DNA of 64,000 bases from assembly GCF_014323405.1 (NCBI RefSeq), contig NZ_JACRWE010000004.1, forward strand, positions 248,001 through 312,000, given 5' to 3'. Source of the DNA: Romboutsia faecis (lineage in GTDB: Bacteria > Bacillota > Clostridia > Peptostreptococcales > Peptostreptococcaceae). This document shows, in pieces, positions 39,017 through 48,888 of the stretch (positions are counted from its first letter, which is position 1; every line of letters begins with the position of its first letter). A model generated the notes under the pieces. The model had not been told where the DNA came from, did not search any database, and worked only from the letters and a program-made list of their open reading frames with translations. The position numbers were made by a program, and so were the translations under genes.

Positions 39017-39973
39017 ATGATAAGTATAAAAGAAGTAAATAAAAATTTTGGGAACACTCGAGTACTAAAAGATATAAGTATAGATATAGATAAAGGAGAA
39101 ATCTTTGGATTAGTTGGTCATAGTGGTGCAGGTAAATCAACTTTACTAAGATGTATCAATGGACTTGAGAGTTACAATGAGGGAAGCATATTAATTAATG
39201 GCAAAGAAGTAAAAAACTTAAATCCAAAAGAGATAAGAGAATTTAGAAAGAACTTAGGAATGATATTTCAACATTTCTCATTATTAGAAAGATTAACTGT
39301 TTATGAAAATATAGCATTGCCATTAAAATGTTGGGGATATTCAAAATCAAAAATAGATAAAAAAGTAAATGAATTATTAAACTTAGTTGATTTAGAAGAT
39401 AAAGCAAAAAATAGACCAAAACAATTAAGTGGAGGTCAAAAGCAAAGGGTAGCAATAGCAAGAGCCCTAACATTAGAACCAGAAATACTACTTTGTGATG
39501 AAGCAACTTCAGCACTAGATCCTAAGACAACAAAATCAATACTTGAATTACTTAAAGATATAAATCAAAAGCTTGGTATAACTATAGTTGTTGTTACACA
39601 TCAAATGGAAGTTGTAAAAGAGATTTGTAGTAAGGTTGCGATATTAAAAGGTGGAGAAGTACAAGAATGTGGAGATACAGAAGAATTATTCTTAAATCAT
39701 CCGAGAGCTTTAAAAGAGTTACTAGGAGAAGAAGATGTAGTACCAAATAGTGGAGTTAATATAAAATTATATTTCCCGAAAGATTCTTCAAATGAATCTG
39801 TAATAACTTCAATGGCTAGAAGTTTAGATATTGATTTTTCAATAGTATGGGGGAAACTTGAGAAATTTAGAGAAGATGTATTAGGATCTCTTGTTATAAA
39901 TATTGACGAAGATAATAAAGAATTAGTAACAAATTACTTAAATTCAACAGATATAAAATGGGAAGTTTTATAA
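39017..39973 (+). CDS. metN: Methionine ABC transporter ATP-binding protein
   Basis: The 318-residue ATPase has Walker A GHSGAGKS, Q-loop IFQHF, signature LSGGQKQR, Walker B ILLCDEATSALD and the switch His in VTHQ. The C-terminal ~75 residues form the NIL (ACT-like) domain, which senses methionine and gates the transporter in MetN proteins. It is the first gene of metNIQ behind a T-box leader. GGAGGG precedes the ATG. Confidence 0.95.
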   Translation: MISIKEVNKNFGNTRVLKDISIDIDKGEIFGLVGHSGAGKSTLLRCINGLESYNEGSILINGKEVKNLNPKEIREFRKNLGMIFQHFSLLERLTVYENIALPLKCWGYSKSKIDKKVNELLNLVDLEDKAKNRPKQLSGGQKQRVAIARALTLEPEILLCDEATSALDPKTTKSILELLKDINQKLGITIVVVTHQMEVVKEICSKVAILKGGEVQECGDTEELFLNHPRALKELLGEEDVVPNSGVNIKLYFPKDSSNESVITSMARSLDIDFSIVWGKLEKFREDVLGSLVINIDEDNKELVTNYLNSTDIKWEVL

Positions 39974-39997
39974 GAAATATAATAGGAGGAAGAGAAG

Positions 39998-40657
39998 ATG
40001 AAAACTAAATTTTTAGAATTTGTAGAAGCTATTTTATTAGAAGCATTGGGGCAAACTTTATATATGACAGTCATAGCAACACTATTAGCAACAATAATTG
40101 GATTTATAATTGCAGTTATATTAATAGTAACAGATGAGAAGGGACTTAGACCTAATAAGAAAATAAATGTAGTATTAGGGACTATAATAAATACAGTTCG
40201 TAGTTTTCCATTTATCATTCTAATTGTAGCAATAATACCTTTTACTAGGATGATAGTAGGAACATCAATAGGAGTAGATGCAGCACTTGTGCCACTTACT
40301 ATAGGAGCATCACCATTCATAGCAAGGGTAATAGAAAGTGCATTAAAAGAAGTTGATAAAGGACTTATAGAAGCAGCAAAATCATTTGGAGCATCAGGTT
40401 TTCAAATAATATTTAAAGTAATGATAAAGGAAGCATTGCCATCTATAGTATCAGGAATAACCTTATCAACAATATCTATATTAGGATATACAGCAATGGC
40501 AGGTTCAGTAGGAGCAGGTGGTCTTGGAGCAGTAGCACTTACTTATGGTCATCAAAGATTTGATACACAAGCAATGATTTACACAGTAGTAACATTAATA
40601 ATAATAGTTCAAGTAATTCAGTACTTAGGAAATTTAGCTTACAAAAAACTATCATAA
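39998..40657 (+). CDS. metI: Methionine ABC transporter permease
   Basis: The 219-residue protein has five membrane helices. Its permease (EAA) loop ALKEVDKGLIEAAKSFGASGFQIIFKVMIKEALPS contacts MetN. The length and sequence (LGQTLYMTVIATLLATIIGF; NTVRSFPFIILIVAIIPFTRMIVGTSIG) match MetI. It lies 24 bp downstream of metN in the same operon. Confidence 0.95.
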   Translation: MKTKFLEFVEAILLEALGQTLYMTVIATLLATIIGFIIAVILIVTDEKGLRPNKKINVVLGTIINTVRSFPFIILIVAIIPFTRMIVGTSIGVDAALVPLTIGASPFIARVIESALKEVDKGLIEAAKSFGASGFQIIFKVMIKEALPSIVSGITLSTISILGYTAMAGSVGAGGLGAVALTYGHQRFDTQAMIYTVVTLIIIVQVIQYLGNLAYKKLS

Positions 40658-40684
40658 ATTATAATATTTAAGGGGGAATTTAAA

Positions 40685-41488
40685 ATGAAATTAAAGAAAA
40701 TAATAGGATTAGCATTAGCAGGAGTTTTATCAATATCAACAGTTGGATGTTCTTCAACTAAAAATAAAGAAGATGATAAAAAAATAGTAGTAGGATGTAA
40801 TTTAGTACCAGGAGAAGCACTTTTAAATGAAATTAAGCCATTAATTGAAAAAGAAGGATACGAATTAGAAATAAAAGTATTTAATGATTATGTATTACCA
40901 AATACAGCTTTAAATGATGGTGAACTTGATGCAAATTTATTCCAACACAAACCTTTCTTAGATAAAACGAACGAAGAAAAAGGATATGATTTAGTTGCAG
41001 TAGAAGCGCTTTACGGATGTCCAATAACTTTATACTCTGAAAAAAGAGATTCATTAGAAGCATTACAAGATGGGGATACAATAGCACTAACTAATGACCC
41101 AAGTAATGAATCAAGGTCATTAAGATTATTAGAAAAAGCAGGATTAATAAAACTAAAAGAAGGTGAACTAGTAACACCAAAGGATATAACAGAAAATCCT
41201 AAAAATCTAAAATTTGTAGAAGCTGAGGCATCATTATTACCTAGTATATTAAAAGATGTTGAAGCAGCATTTATAAATACAAATTATGCTGTAGCAGCAG
41301 GACTTAATGCTAATGAAAAAGGTATATTAATAGCACCGCTTGATGATAATTATGCAAATATTATAGCCTCAAGAAGTGGTGATGAGGAAAGTGAAAAGAT
41401 AAAAGTTCTAAAGAATGCATTAACATCTGATGAAGCTAGAGATTTTATTAATAAGGAATATCAAGGAACTATAGTACCTGTATTTTAG
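40685..41488 (+). CDS. metQ: Methionine-binding lipoprotein
   Basis: The 267-residue protein has a lipoprotein signal ending VGCSS, then a NlpA/MetQ domain (IVVGCNLVPGEALLNEIKPLIEKEGYELEIKVFNDYVLPNTALNDGELDANLFQHKPFLD). It captures L- or D-methionine outside the membrane for MetNI. It is the last gene of the operon, 27 bp after metI, with GGGGGAA before the ATG. Confidence 0.95.
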   Translation: MKLKKIIGLALAGVLSISTVGCSSTKNKEDDKKIVVGCNLVPGEALLNEIKPLIEKEGYELEIKVFNDYVLPNTALNDGELDANLFQHKPFLDKTNEEKGYDLVAVEALYGCPITLYSEKRDSLEALQDGDTIALTNDPSNESRSLRLLEKAGLIKLKEGELVTPKDITENPKNLKFVEAEASLLPSILKDVEAAFINTNYAVAAGLNANEKGILIAPLDDNYANIIASRSGDEESEKIKVLKNALTSDEARDFINKEYQGTIVPVF

Positions 41489-41556
41489 ATGTATTTTACA
41501 AAAAATTCATATATATGAAATAATATAATATTAATTAATTATAAAAATTAATAAAA

Positions 41557-41588
41557 AATGCTATCTTAATATTAGGATAGTATTTTTT
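41557..41588 (+). terminator. Terminator of metNIQ
   Basis: ATGCTATC...GGATAGTAT arms followed by TTTTTT form a moderate hairpin 70 nt after metQ. Confidence 0.75.
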
Positions 41589-41628
41589 ATTGTTGTTTTT
41601 ATTTAGAGAGCTATTTTATTAAATCGTG

Positions 41629-41687
41629 TTGACAATTATAGAAAATGGTTATATACTCATAATTATAACATACCCCTAGGGGGTATG
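41629..41687 (+). promoter_or_regulatory. copA promoter with CsoR-type copper operator
   Basis: TTGACA (41629-41634), a 17-bp spacer and TATACT (41652-41657) form a near-consensus promoter. CATACCCCTAGGGGGTATG (41669-41687) just downstream is the G/C-run palindrome recognised by CsoR-family copper repressors. The operator covers the expected transcription start, so CsoR would block transcription until Cu(I) binds. No csoR gene is in the window. Confidence 0.88.
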
Positions 41688-41772
41688 AAAAAGGTTAAAT
41701 AATCAAAAATACAATACTATAAAGTGTTATATATAAGATTTTAATTATTAAAAATATGGAGGGAGATATGAA

Positions 41773-44271
41773 ATGAGTAATATAACAAAATCAAGTTATA
41801 AAGTAACAGGAATGACATGTTCATCATGTGGAAAAGCAGCAGAAAGAGCTGTCAAAAAAATAGATGGAGTATTGAGCCAAAGTGTAAATATGGCTACAGA
41901 AAAAATTCAAATAGAATACGATAGTAGCAAAGTTAAGTTTGAAGACTTAGAAGTAGCAGTAAAAAAAGCAGGATATATTCTATTAGAAGATATTAGTTAT
42001 AGCAAAATAGATTTTAAAATAAGTGGTATGACTTGTGTATCTTGTGCAAAAGCAATAGAAAGGTCAGTTAATAAACTAGATGGAATAGAAAGTGTAAGTG
42101 TCAATGTAGCTACAGAAAAAGCAACTATAAGCTATGATTCATCTAAATTAAAATTAACTCAAATAAGAAATACTATTGAAAAAGCAGGATATAAAGTATT
42201 AGAAAAGGTCGAAAGTAAAGCAAGCAATATAGATGAAGATAAAGTAAGAAAAGAAAAGGAAATGAAAACATTATTCATAAAGTTTTTAGTGGCAGTAGGA
42301 TTTTCATTACCATTATTTTATATAGCCATGGGTCCTATGATATCTAAACCATTTGGTCCATGGCCAGTACCAAATATTATAGACCCAATGGCAAATCCAC
42401 TAAATTATGCATTAATTCAATTAGTATTAGTAATACCAGTAATGATAGCTGGAAATAAATTTTATACAAATGGATTCAAAGCACTTATAAATAAAAGTCC
42501 GAATATGGACTCATTAGTAGCAATAGGAACATTAGCTGCATTTTTATATAGTGTATACACAACATTTAAAATGGCTACTACAGATATGGTAGCAGGACAT
42601 GGTCATCACCAATTATACTATGAAAGCGCGGGAATAATAATAGCACTAATACTACTTGGTAAATATCTAGAATCAAAATCAAAGGGAAAAACAAGTGAAG
42701 CTATAAAAAAACTTATGGGACTTCAACCTAAAACAGCGATAGTTATAAAGTATGGAAAAGAAATAGAAATTCCAATAGAAGAAGTAGAAGTTGGAGATAT
42801 AATAATAGTTAAACCAGGCACTAAGATACCTGTAGATGGTATAGTTATAGAAGGTAATACTTCAGTTGATGAGTCAATGCTTACAGGAGAAAGTATACCT
42901 GTAGAAAAGAATGTAGGAGATAAAGTTACAGGGGCAAGTATAAATAAAAATGGTAGTATCAAGTTTAGAGCAGATAAAGTAGGTGCAGATACAGCTTTAG
43001 CACAAATTATAAAACTTGTTGAAGATGCGCAAGGTAAAAAAGCCCCGATAGCAAAATTAGCAGATACTGTATCCGGGTATTTTGTACCAGTAGTTATAGT
43101 TATATCTTTATTATCAGCACTACTTTGGTTTGTAGTTGGAAGTAAAGATTTAGAATTTGTTCTTACAATATTTATATCAGTACTTGTAATAGCATGCCCG
43201 TGTGCATTAGGGCTTGCAACGCCCACAGCAATTATGGTAGGTACAGGTAAAGGTGCAGAAAATGGAATATTAATAAAGGGTGGAGAAGCACTAGAGTTGG
43301 CTCACAAAATAGATACTATAATTTTTGATAAAACAGGTACAATAACAGAAGGAAAACCTAAGGTTACAGATATAGTAGTGACTAATAATATAAGTAAAAA
43401 TTATTTACTAGAGATAGCAGCAAGTGCTGAAAAAGGTTCAGAACATCCACTTGGAGAAGCTATAGTAAGATTTGGTGAATATAAAAAAATCGAATTCAAG
43501 AAAGTTGATAAATTTAAAGCCATACCAGGTCATGGTATAGAAGTAACTATAGATAATAAAAATGCGTTACTTGGAAATAAGAAACTTATGGATGATAGAA
43601 ATATAGGTTTAGGAGACTTAAAAGATAAATCAGATGAATTGGCAATGCAAGGTAAAACACCTATGTATATATCTATAGAAAATGAATTAGCAGGAATAAT
43701 AGCAGTAGCTGATGTAGTAAAAGGAAGTAGTAAAACAGCTATAGAAAAGCTTCACAATATGGGAATAAAAGTAGCTATGGTAACAGGAGATAATAAAAAG
43801 ACCGCTGATGCAATAGCAAGAGAAGTTGGAATAGATATAGTTCTTGCAGAAGTTTTACCACAAGATAAATCGAATGAAGTTAAGAAGCTTCAAGAACAAG
43901 GTAAATTTGTTGCAATGGTAGGAGATGGAATCAACGATGCTCCAGCATTAGCACAGGCCAATATAGGTATAGCAATAGGAAGCGGAACAGATGTAGCGAT
44001 GGAATCAGCAAATATAGTCTTAATGAAAAGTGACTTAATGGATGTTCCAACAGCTATAAAGTTAAGTAAAGAAACTATAAAAAACATTAAGCAAAATTTA
44101 TTCTGGGCATTTGCCTATAATACAATAGGAATTCCAATTGCAGCAGGGGCGTTATATATATTTGGGGGACCATTACTAAACCCAATGTTTGCAGCAGCAG
44201 CTATGAGTTTAAGTTCGGTATCAGTAATAAGTAATGCACTTAGATTAAAGAAATTTAAAGCTTATAAATAA
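41773..44271 (+). CDS. copA: Copper-exporting P1B-type ATPase
   Basis: The 832-residue protein has two N-terminal heavy-metal domains (GMTCSSC, Cys16/19; GMTCVSC, Cys88/91), eight membrane helices with the CPC metal site ([14 protein letters not shown]), the actuator loop with TGES, phosphorylation motif DKTGTITEG, the P1B-specific SEHPLGE and the hinge [11 protein letters not shown]. The helix-7 and helix-8 residues [11 protein letters not shown] and [23 protein letters not shown] are the Cu(I)-type (P1B-1) signature. It exports Cu(I). The CsoR-type operator upstream agrees. Confidence 0.97.
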   Translation: MSNITKSSYKVTGMTCSSCGKAAERAVKKIDGVLSQSVNMATEKIQIEYDSSKVKFEDLEVAVKKAGYILLEDISYSKIDFKISGMTCVSCAKAIERSVNKLDGIESVSVNVATEKATISYDSSKLKLTQIRNTIEKAGYKVLEKVESKASNIDEDKVRKEKEMKTLFIKFLVAVGFSLPLFYIAMGPMISKPFGPWPVPNIIDPMANPLNYALIQLVLVIPVMIAGNKFYTNGFKALINKSPNMDSLVAIGTLAAFLYSVYTTFKMATTDMVAGHGHHQLYYESAGIIIALILLGKYLESKSKGKTSEAIKKLMGLQPKTAIVIKYGKEIEIPIEEVEVGDIIIVKPGTKIPVDGIVIEGNTSVDESMLTGESIPVEKNVGDKVTGASINKNGSIKFRADKVGADTALAQIIKLVEDAQGKKAPIAKLADTVSGYFVPVVIVISLLSALLWFVVGSKDLEFVLTIFISVLVIACPCALGLATPTAIMVGTGKGAENGILIKGGEALELAHKIDTIIFDKTGTITEGKPKVTDIVVTNNISKNYLLEIAASAEKGSEHPLGEAIVRFGEYKKIEFKKVDKFKAIPGHGIEVTIDNKNALLGNKKLMDDRNIGLGDLKDKSDELAMQGKTPMYISIENELAGIIAVADVVKGSSKTAIEKLHNMGIKVAMVTGDNKKTADAIAREVGIDIVLAEVLPQDKSNEVKKLQEQGKFVAMVGDGINDAPALAQANIGIAIGSGTDVAMESANIVLMKSDLMDVPTAIKLSKETIKNIKQNLFWAFAYNTIGIPIAAGALYIFGGPLLNPMFAAAAMSLSSVSVISNALRLKKFKAYK

Positions 44272-44286
44272 TATACTTTTAATGTG

Positions 44287-44322
44287 AAAATACTCATATC
44301 TACTGGATATGGGTATTTTTTT
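44287..44322 (+). terminator. Terminator after copA
   Basis: AAATACTCATATC and GATATGGGTATTT arms end in a run of seven T residues. Confidence 0.88.
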
Positions 44323-44427
44323 AATTTTATAAATTTAAGACTATTTATCATTATTTCGTAGTAGTATAATAGAAAAGTGTTTGTAAAAATATGTAAATTT
44401 ATAAAAATAAAAGGGGGAAGGGGTATA

Positions 44428-47400
44428 ATGAAGATATATGGTAGAAAAATACTTATGACGACAATTGCTATTTTCTTGTATATTTATGTAGGTTATATAT
44501 ATGCAGAAGATAGTATTAATTTTAAAAATATTAAAATTGATGATGGATTATCTCAATCAACGGTGGAAGCCATATTTCAAGATAGTAAAGGATATATATG
44601 GATAGGAACTAATGATGGTTTAAATAGATATAACGGATACGATATAGAAATATATAAATCAGATAAAGATGATGAGCAAAGTATAGCAAGTAATTATATT
44701 TTATCAATAAATGAAGATGAAGAAGGAAATATATGGATTGGAACTTATAATGGAATAAGTAAGATAAATTCCAAAGATGATTCAATAGTAAATTATAGAT
44801 ATTCTAAATATAAAGAAAAACAATTTTATAACGTTCACGATATTTTAATTACTGAAAATGGACAGGTTATGATAGCATCTTGCTCAGGTGTATACGTTTA
44901 TAATAAAGAGAAGGATGAATTTGAAAGAAAATTTGAAGAAAAAAATATGTTAACAAACTTCGATGCTACTGTTATTGAAGAAGACGAAGAAGGGAATATT
45001 TGGATAGGAACTTCAAATGGATTAAATAAGATAGATATAAAAACTAATAAAATATATAAATATTACTCTGGAGAAAATTCTATAAGTGGAAATTCTATAG
45101 AAGGACTTTTAAATGACTCTGAAGGGAATATGTGGGTATCCACTAAGGAAGATGGACTAAATAAAATAAATATAAAAACTAATGAAATAGTAATTTATAA
45201 AGAAAATGAAGATGATGGATACTCTTTGCCATCTAATACGACAAGAGAAATGCTACAAGATAAAAATGGGGTTATATGGATAGGAACTGAACGAGGTCTA
45301 AGTAAATATATAAAAGAAGAAGATAAATTTATTACATACACAAATAAGAGTTATGATGAAGATAGTTTATCTAATGATCTTGTATATTCTATGATAGAAG
45401 ACAGTAATGGGTTTATTTGGGTAGGAACATTTATTGGTGTCAGTGTATTTGATTCAAATAATGAAATTAAAAAATATAAAAATGATCCACTTAATGAAAA
45501 TTCATTAAGCGATAATGTGATTCATGGAATTTATGAAGATAGTGAAGGATTAATATGGGTTGGTACAAAGGATAAAGGTATTAACATAATAGATAGAAAT
45601 AATGATAAGTATATGCATTTAACAAAAGGTAGTACGAAATATGATTTAAGTAACAATTTTATAAAATGTGTGATAGGTAAAGATGATACTGTTTGGATAG
45701 GAACAAGAAATGGGCTTAATAAAGTTAATAAATCTAATATGCAAATAAAGAAATACACTACTGATGATGGTTTAGCTAATAACAATATAGAAAGTGTGTT
45801 TATAGATAGTAGGGATTACTTGTGGATTGGAACAAGAGAGGGTATTAATATTTTAAATACAGAAACTGGACAGATGATAGATATTACTACTGAACTAAAA
45901 AAGCATGGAGCACAGGATGTATATATAAAGGAAATTTATGAAGATAAAAATGGGTCATACTGGTTAGGTAGTTTTGTTATAGGTGAATTGATAAATATAG
46001 ACCCTATAAATAAAACTATAAAGCATTATGAATATTATGATGTTAATAATGAAGATAATATTTCAGATATGTACAGTATACGATGTATAGTAGGTGGTGA
46101 AGGTAATGATTTATGGATAGGTACTAACCATGGGCTAATTAAATTTAATATGCATACTAAGAATCATAGAATATACACAGAAAAAGATGGATTATCAAAT
46201 AATACAATATATGGCATTTTACTTGATGATAAAAATAATCCATGGGCAAGCACAAATGATGGTATCTCAAAGTTAAATATAAAAACAAATACATTTAGAA
46301 ATTTAAGTAGTATTGATGGATTACAAAGTAATGAGTTTAATTTAGAAGCATATTATAAATGTAAAAGTGGTGAATTTTTATTTGGAGGAGTTGACGGGTT
46401 AAATTCTTTTTATCCAGAAAAAATTTCAGAAGCATCATATTCTCCAGTTGTAACCTTTGATAGTTTTGAAATAAATGGAGAGATTTACAAAAACATAGAT
46501 GGGTTAAGTTTTAGGCATGATGAAAATACAATTAAAGTAAAGTATTTTATACCAGAGTATAAAAGTAATAATATACAGTATGAATATAAATTAGAAGGTT
46601 CAAATGATGAATGGATAAGGATAGGAACTAATGAAGTTGTTTTAAATGACTTAAATCCAGGTAAATACACATTTAAGATAAAAGCTAAAAGTCATAATGG
46701 AACAGTAGGAGAAGAAAGTACTGTAAGTTTTATAGTAAAAAGTCCGATTTGGTTTACTAAAAGAGCTATACTACTATACATAATAATTATAATAATTTTA
46801 GTTTATCTAAATATAACGAAAGTAAAAAGATTGGATACTCTAGTTGAGAAAAGAACATTAGAACTAAGTGAAGAGATGAAAAGAAGTAATATACTTTTTA
46901 AGAAAGCAATAGAAAATGAAAGAAACAAAAATAATTATTTTATAAATTTGTCTCATGAACTTAGGACTCCATTAAATGTAATAAATTCAGTAGAGCAGTT
47001 AATAACAAATCTTAATAAATCAGAAAATGGGATATCAAAAGAAAAATTAGATTACTACATGGAAGTAAGTAGAAAAAATATATCTAGATTATTGAATTTA
47101 ATAAATAATATAATTGACACTACGAAAATAGAGAATGGAAAATATAAGATTACAATAGACGAATATGATATTGTTTATATAGTAGAAGAAGCGGCTTTAA
47201 TTTTGAAACAAAGTGCAGAATCTAAAGGAATAAATCTTATAATAGATACAGATATAGAAGAGAAGATAGTAAGATGTGATAAGCAAGAAATAGAAAGATG
47301 CATAATAAATTTAATCAGTAATGCAGTAAAATTTACATCTAAAGGAGGAACAATTGAAGTTTTTATTAAGGATTTAGATGACAAGGTGATTGTAACTGTA

Positions 47401-47610
47401 GAAGACACTGGGATAGGTATAGAAGATAAGTATTATGAATCAATATTTGATAGATTTAATCAGATTGTTGATGAACATACAGAGGTAAAAGGTGGTAGTG
47501 GATTAGGATTAACTATAACAAAGCATATTATTGATCTACATAAGGGAGAGATATATGTAGAGAGTGAAATAGATAAGGGTACTAAATTTACGATTATTTT
47601 GCCTGTTTAA
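44428..47610 (+). CDS. Beta-propeller (Reg_prop/Y_Y_Y) sensor histidine kinase, copy 1
   Basis: The 1060-residue protein has an N-terminal membrane segment or signal. A large extracytoplasmic sensor follows, built of a dozen or so Reg_prop repeats (recurring G-IWIGT-x-GL/I-N/SK pattern), then a Y_Y_Y domain (YKLEGSNDEWIRIG ... LNPGKYTFKIKAKSHNG). One membrane helix near residue 785, a coiled coil, HisKA (FINLSHELRTPLNV, His843) and HATPase (NLISNAVKF; DTGIGI; GGSGLGLTI) complete it. There is no receiver or DNA-binding domain, unlike Bacteroides hybrid systems with the same sensor. The start at 44428 follows AAGGGGGAAGGGG; 17 upstream codons lack a site. It is a close paralogue of the kinase at 60055. 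Confidence 0.93.
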   Translation: MKIYGRKILMTTIAIFLYIYVGYIYAEDSINFKNIKIDDGLSQSTVEAIFQDSKGYIWIGTNDGLNRYNGYDIEIYKSDKDDEQSIASNYILSINEDEEGNIWIGTYNGISKINSKDDSIVNYRYSKYKEKQFYNVHDILITENGQVMIASCSGVYVYNKEKDEFERKFEEKNMLTNFDATVIEEDEEGNIWIGTSNGLNKIDIKTNKIYKYYSGENSISGNSIEGLLNDSEGNMWVSTKEDGLNKINIKTNEIVIYKENEDDGYSLPSNTTREMLQDKNGVIWIGTERGLSKYIKEEDKFITYTNKSYDEDSLSNDLVYSMIEDSNGFIWVGTFIGVSVFDSNNEIKKYKNDPLNENSLSDNVIHGIYEDSEGLIWVGTKDKGINIIDRNNDKYMHLTKGSTKYDLSNNFIKCVIGKDDTVWIGTRNGLNKVNKSNMQIKKYTTDDGLANNNIESVFIDSRDYLWIGTREGINILNTETGQMIDITTELKKHGAQDVYIKEIYEDKNGSYWLGSFVIGELINIDPINKTIKHYEYYDVNNEDNISDMYSIRCIVGGEGNDLWIGTNHGLIKFNMHTKNHRIYTEKDGLSNNTIYGILLDDKNNPWASTNDGISKLNIKTNTFRNLSSIDGLQSNEFNLEAYYKCKSGEFLFGGVDGLNSFYPEKISEASYSPVVTFDSFEINGEIYKNIDGLSFRHDENTIKVKYFIPEYKSNNIQYEYKLEGSNDEWIRIGTNEVVLNDLNPGKYTFKIKAKSHNGTVGEESTVSFIVKSPIWFTKRAILLYIIIIIILVYLNITKVKRLDTLVEKRTLELSEEMKRSNILFKKAIENERNKNNYFINLSHELRTPLNVINSVEQLITNLNKSENGISKEKLDYYMEVSRKNISRLLNLINNIIDTTKIENGKYKITIDEYDIVYIVEEAALILKQSAESKGINLIIDTDIEEKIVRCDKQEIERCIINLISNAVKFTSKGGTIEVFIKDLDDKVIVTVEDTGIGIEDKYYESIFDRFNQIVDEHTEVKGGSGLGLTITKHIIDLHKGEIYVESEIDKGTKFTIILPV

Positions 47611-47619
47611 ATAAATTAG

Positions 47620-47656
47620 AAAAAATGGTGGAACAATTTTTATTTCACCATTTTTT
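47620..47656 (+). terminator. Terminator after histidine kinase copy 1
   Basis: AAAAAATGGTGGAA and TTTCACCATTTTTT arms form a stem with a T run. Confidence 0.88.
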
Positions 47657-47792
47657 AGTTTAAATTACTAAGAATAAAGTTCTTACACTAAAGATCTATA
47701 ATATAAGATTATAAGTATAGATATACATAGATTTATTACTATTAAATTGACTTTTATATTGGAATTATACAATTATAGGTATGTGAATTTAA

Positions 47793-47969
47793 TGAAAGTA
47801 CTTTCAGAAAAATCTAAAAAAATATACTATAAATAAAGGATTAGGATAAAAAATTGAAAAATATATAAAATTTCTTTCAAAAACTTTCAAAATTGTTGCG
47901 AAAATAATATTAGATAGCTACACTTACAGTATAAATATATACAAAAAATTTTAAGAAAGTATGAAAGTG
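47793..47969. promoter_or_regulatory. Cluster of GAAAGT/ACTTTC motifs before the RpiR gene
   Basis: TGAAAGTACTTTCA (47793-47806) is a perfect 14-bp palindrome. Half-site-like copies recur as CTTTCAAAAACTTTCAAAA (47874-47892) and GAAAGTATGAAAGTG (47955-47969). The 397-bp region 47611-48007 otherwise has a terminator and AT-rich promoter DNA. The repeats are good candidates for the RpiR-family regulator's autoregulatory sites. Confidence 0.5.
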
Positions 47970-48007
47970 TAACAGCTTGATTGGCTAATGAAAAGGAGAA
48001 GGATATT

Positions 48008-48832
48008 ATGGAATATTCTGACAATACTGTTTTAAAAAATCTAAAGTCAAGATATGAGCAATTTACTAATGTAGAAAAAACTATAGCCAATTTTTTTATA
48101 AACAATAAAGAAACACAAAAATTATCATCAAAATCAGTAGCAGAAAAATTATTTGTATCTGAGGCTTCTTTATCAAGATTTGCAAAGAAGTGTGGGTATA
48201 AAGGTTTTAGAGAATTTATATTTGAATATGAAAAGAACATTAGTAAATATAATAAAGAAGAAATATCAAACTTAGTTATAAATACATATCAAGATTTATT
48301 AGATAGTTGTCATAAAATGATAAACCAAGAACAAATGAAAAAAATTGCTCACTTTCTAACAAGATCTAAAAAAGTATGCGTTTTTGGAATGGGTAGCTCT
48401 GGAATAGCAGCTGAAGAAGTACATTTAAGATTTATGAGATTGGGATTAAATATAGAAGCTGTATATGATTCACATAGGATAAAAATGTTATCATCTCTTG
48501 CAAATCATGAAAGTGTTGTCATTGCAATATCTTTAAGTGGAACTACAAAGGAAATACTTCAGGGCATAAGTATTGCAAAATCAAATGGAGCAAAAGTCAT
48601 AATGTTGACATCAAATAGATCATTCCATTTATCAAGTTTTTGTGATGAAATAATATTAATACCTACAATTAAGGCATTGGATGCCGGTGATTGTATATCG
48701 CCTCAATTTCCTATTCTGGTAATGGTAGATATATTATATACATATTTCATAAATAATGAATGCTATTATCAGACAAAACTAAATACTTTAAATGCTTTAT
48801 CTAAATTTGATGAAGATAATATAATAATATAA
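48008..48832 (+). CDS. RpiR family transcriptional regulator (HTH plus SIS domain)
   Basis: The 274-residue protein has an N-terminal RpiR HTH (residues ~1-80: FTNVEKTIANFFINNKETQKLSSKSVAEKLFVSEASLSRFAKKCGYKGFREF). A C-terminal SIS phosphosugar-binding domain follows (KVCVFGMGSSGIAAEEVHLRFMRLGLNIEAVYDSH; VVIAISLSGTTKEI). SIS regulators of this type bind amino-sugar phosphates; in sialate loci the effector is often ManNAc-6-P or GlcN-6-P. It precedes the ABC importer and nan genes by 56 bp, so it very likely controls them. The start at 48008 follows AAAAGGAGAAGG. Confidence 0.9.
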   Translation: MEYSDNTVLKNLKSRYEQFTNVEKTIANFFINNKETQKLSSKSVAEKLFVSEASLSRFAKKCGYKGFREFIFEYEKNISKYNKEEISNLVINTYQDLLDSCHKMINQEQMKKIAHFLTRSKKVCVFGMGSSGIAAEEVHLRFMRLGLNIEAVYDSHRIKMLSSLANHESVVIAISLSGTTKEILQGISIAKSNGAKVIMLTSNRSFHLSSFCDEIILIPTIKALDAGDCISPQFPILVMVDILYTYFINNECYYQTKLNTLNALSKFDEDNIII

Positions 48833-48844
48833 TTTGGTTTTACT

Positions 48845-48859
48845 AGGTATAATATACCT
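48845..48859. promoter_or_regulatory. Palindrome before the binding-protein gene
   Basis: AGGTATA-A-TATACCT is a perfect 7-bp inverted repeat that contains a TATAAT sequence (48848-48853). It lies between the RpiR gene and the solute-binding-protein gene and could be an operator over a -10 box; no clear -35 was found. Confidence 0.4.
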
Positions 48860-48888
48860 TTATAAAATAAAAGAGAAAGGATGAGGTT

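Noticed and set aside
42723..43226. A 167-codon minus-strand open frame inside copA
   Set aside because: copA is fully supported by motifs through this stretch. The complementary frame has no start signal and is an artefact of its codon use.
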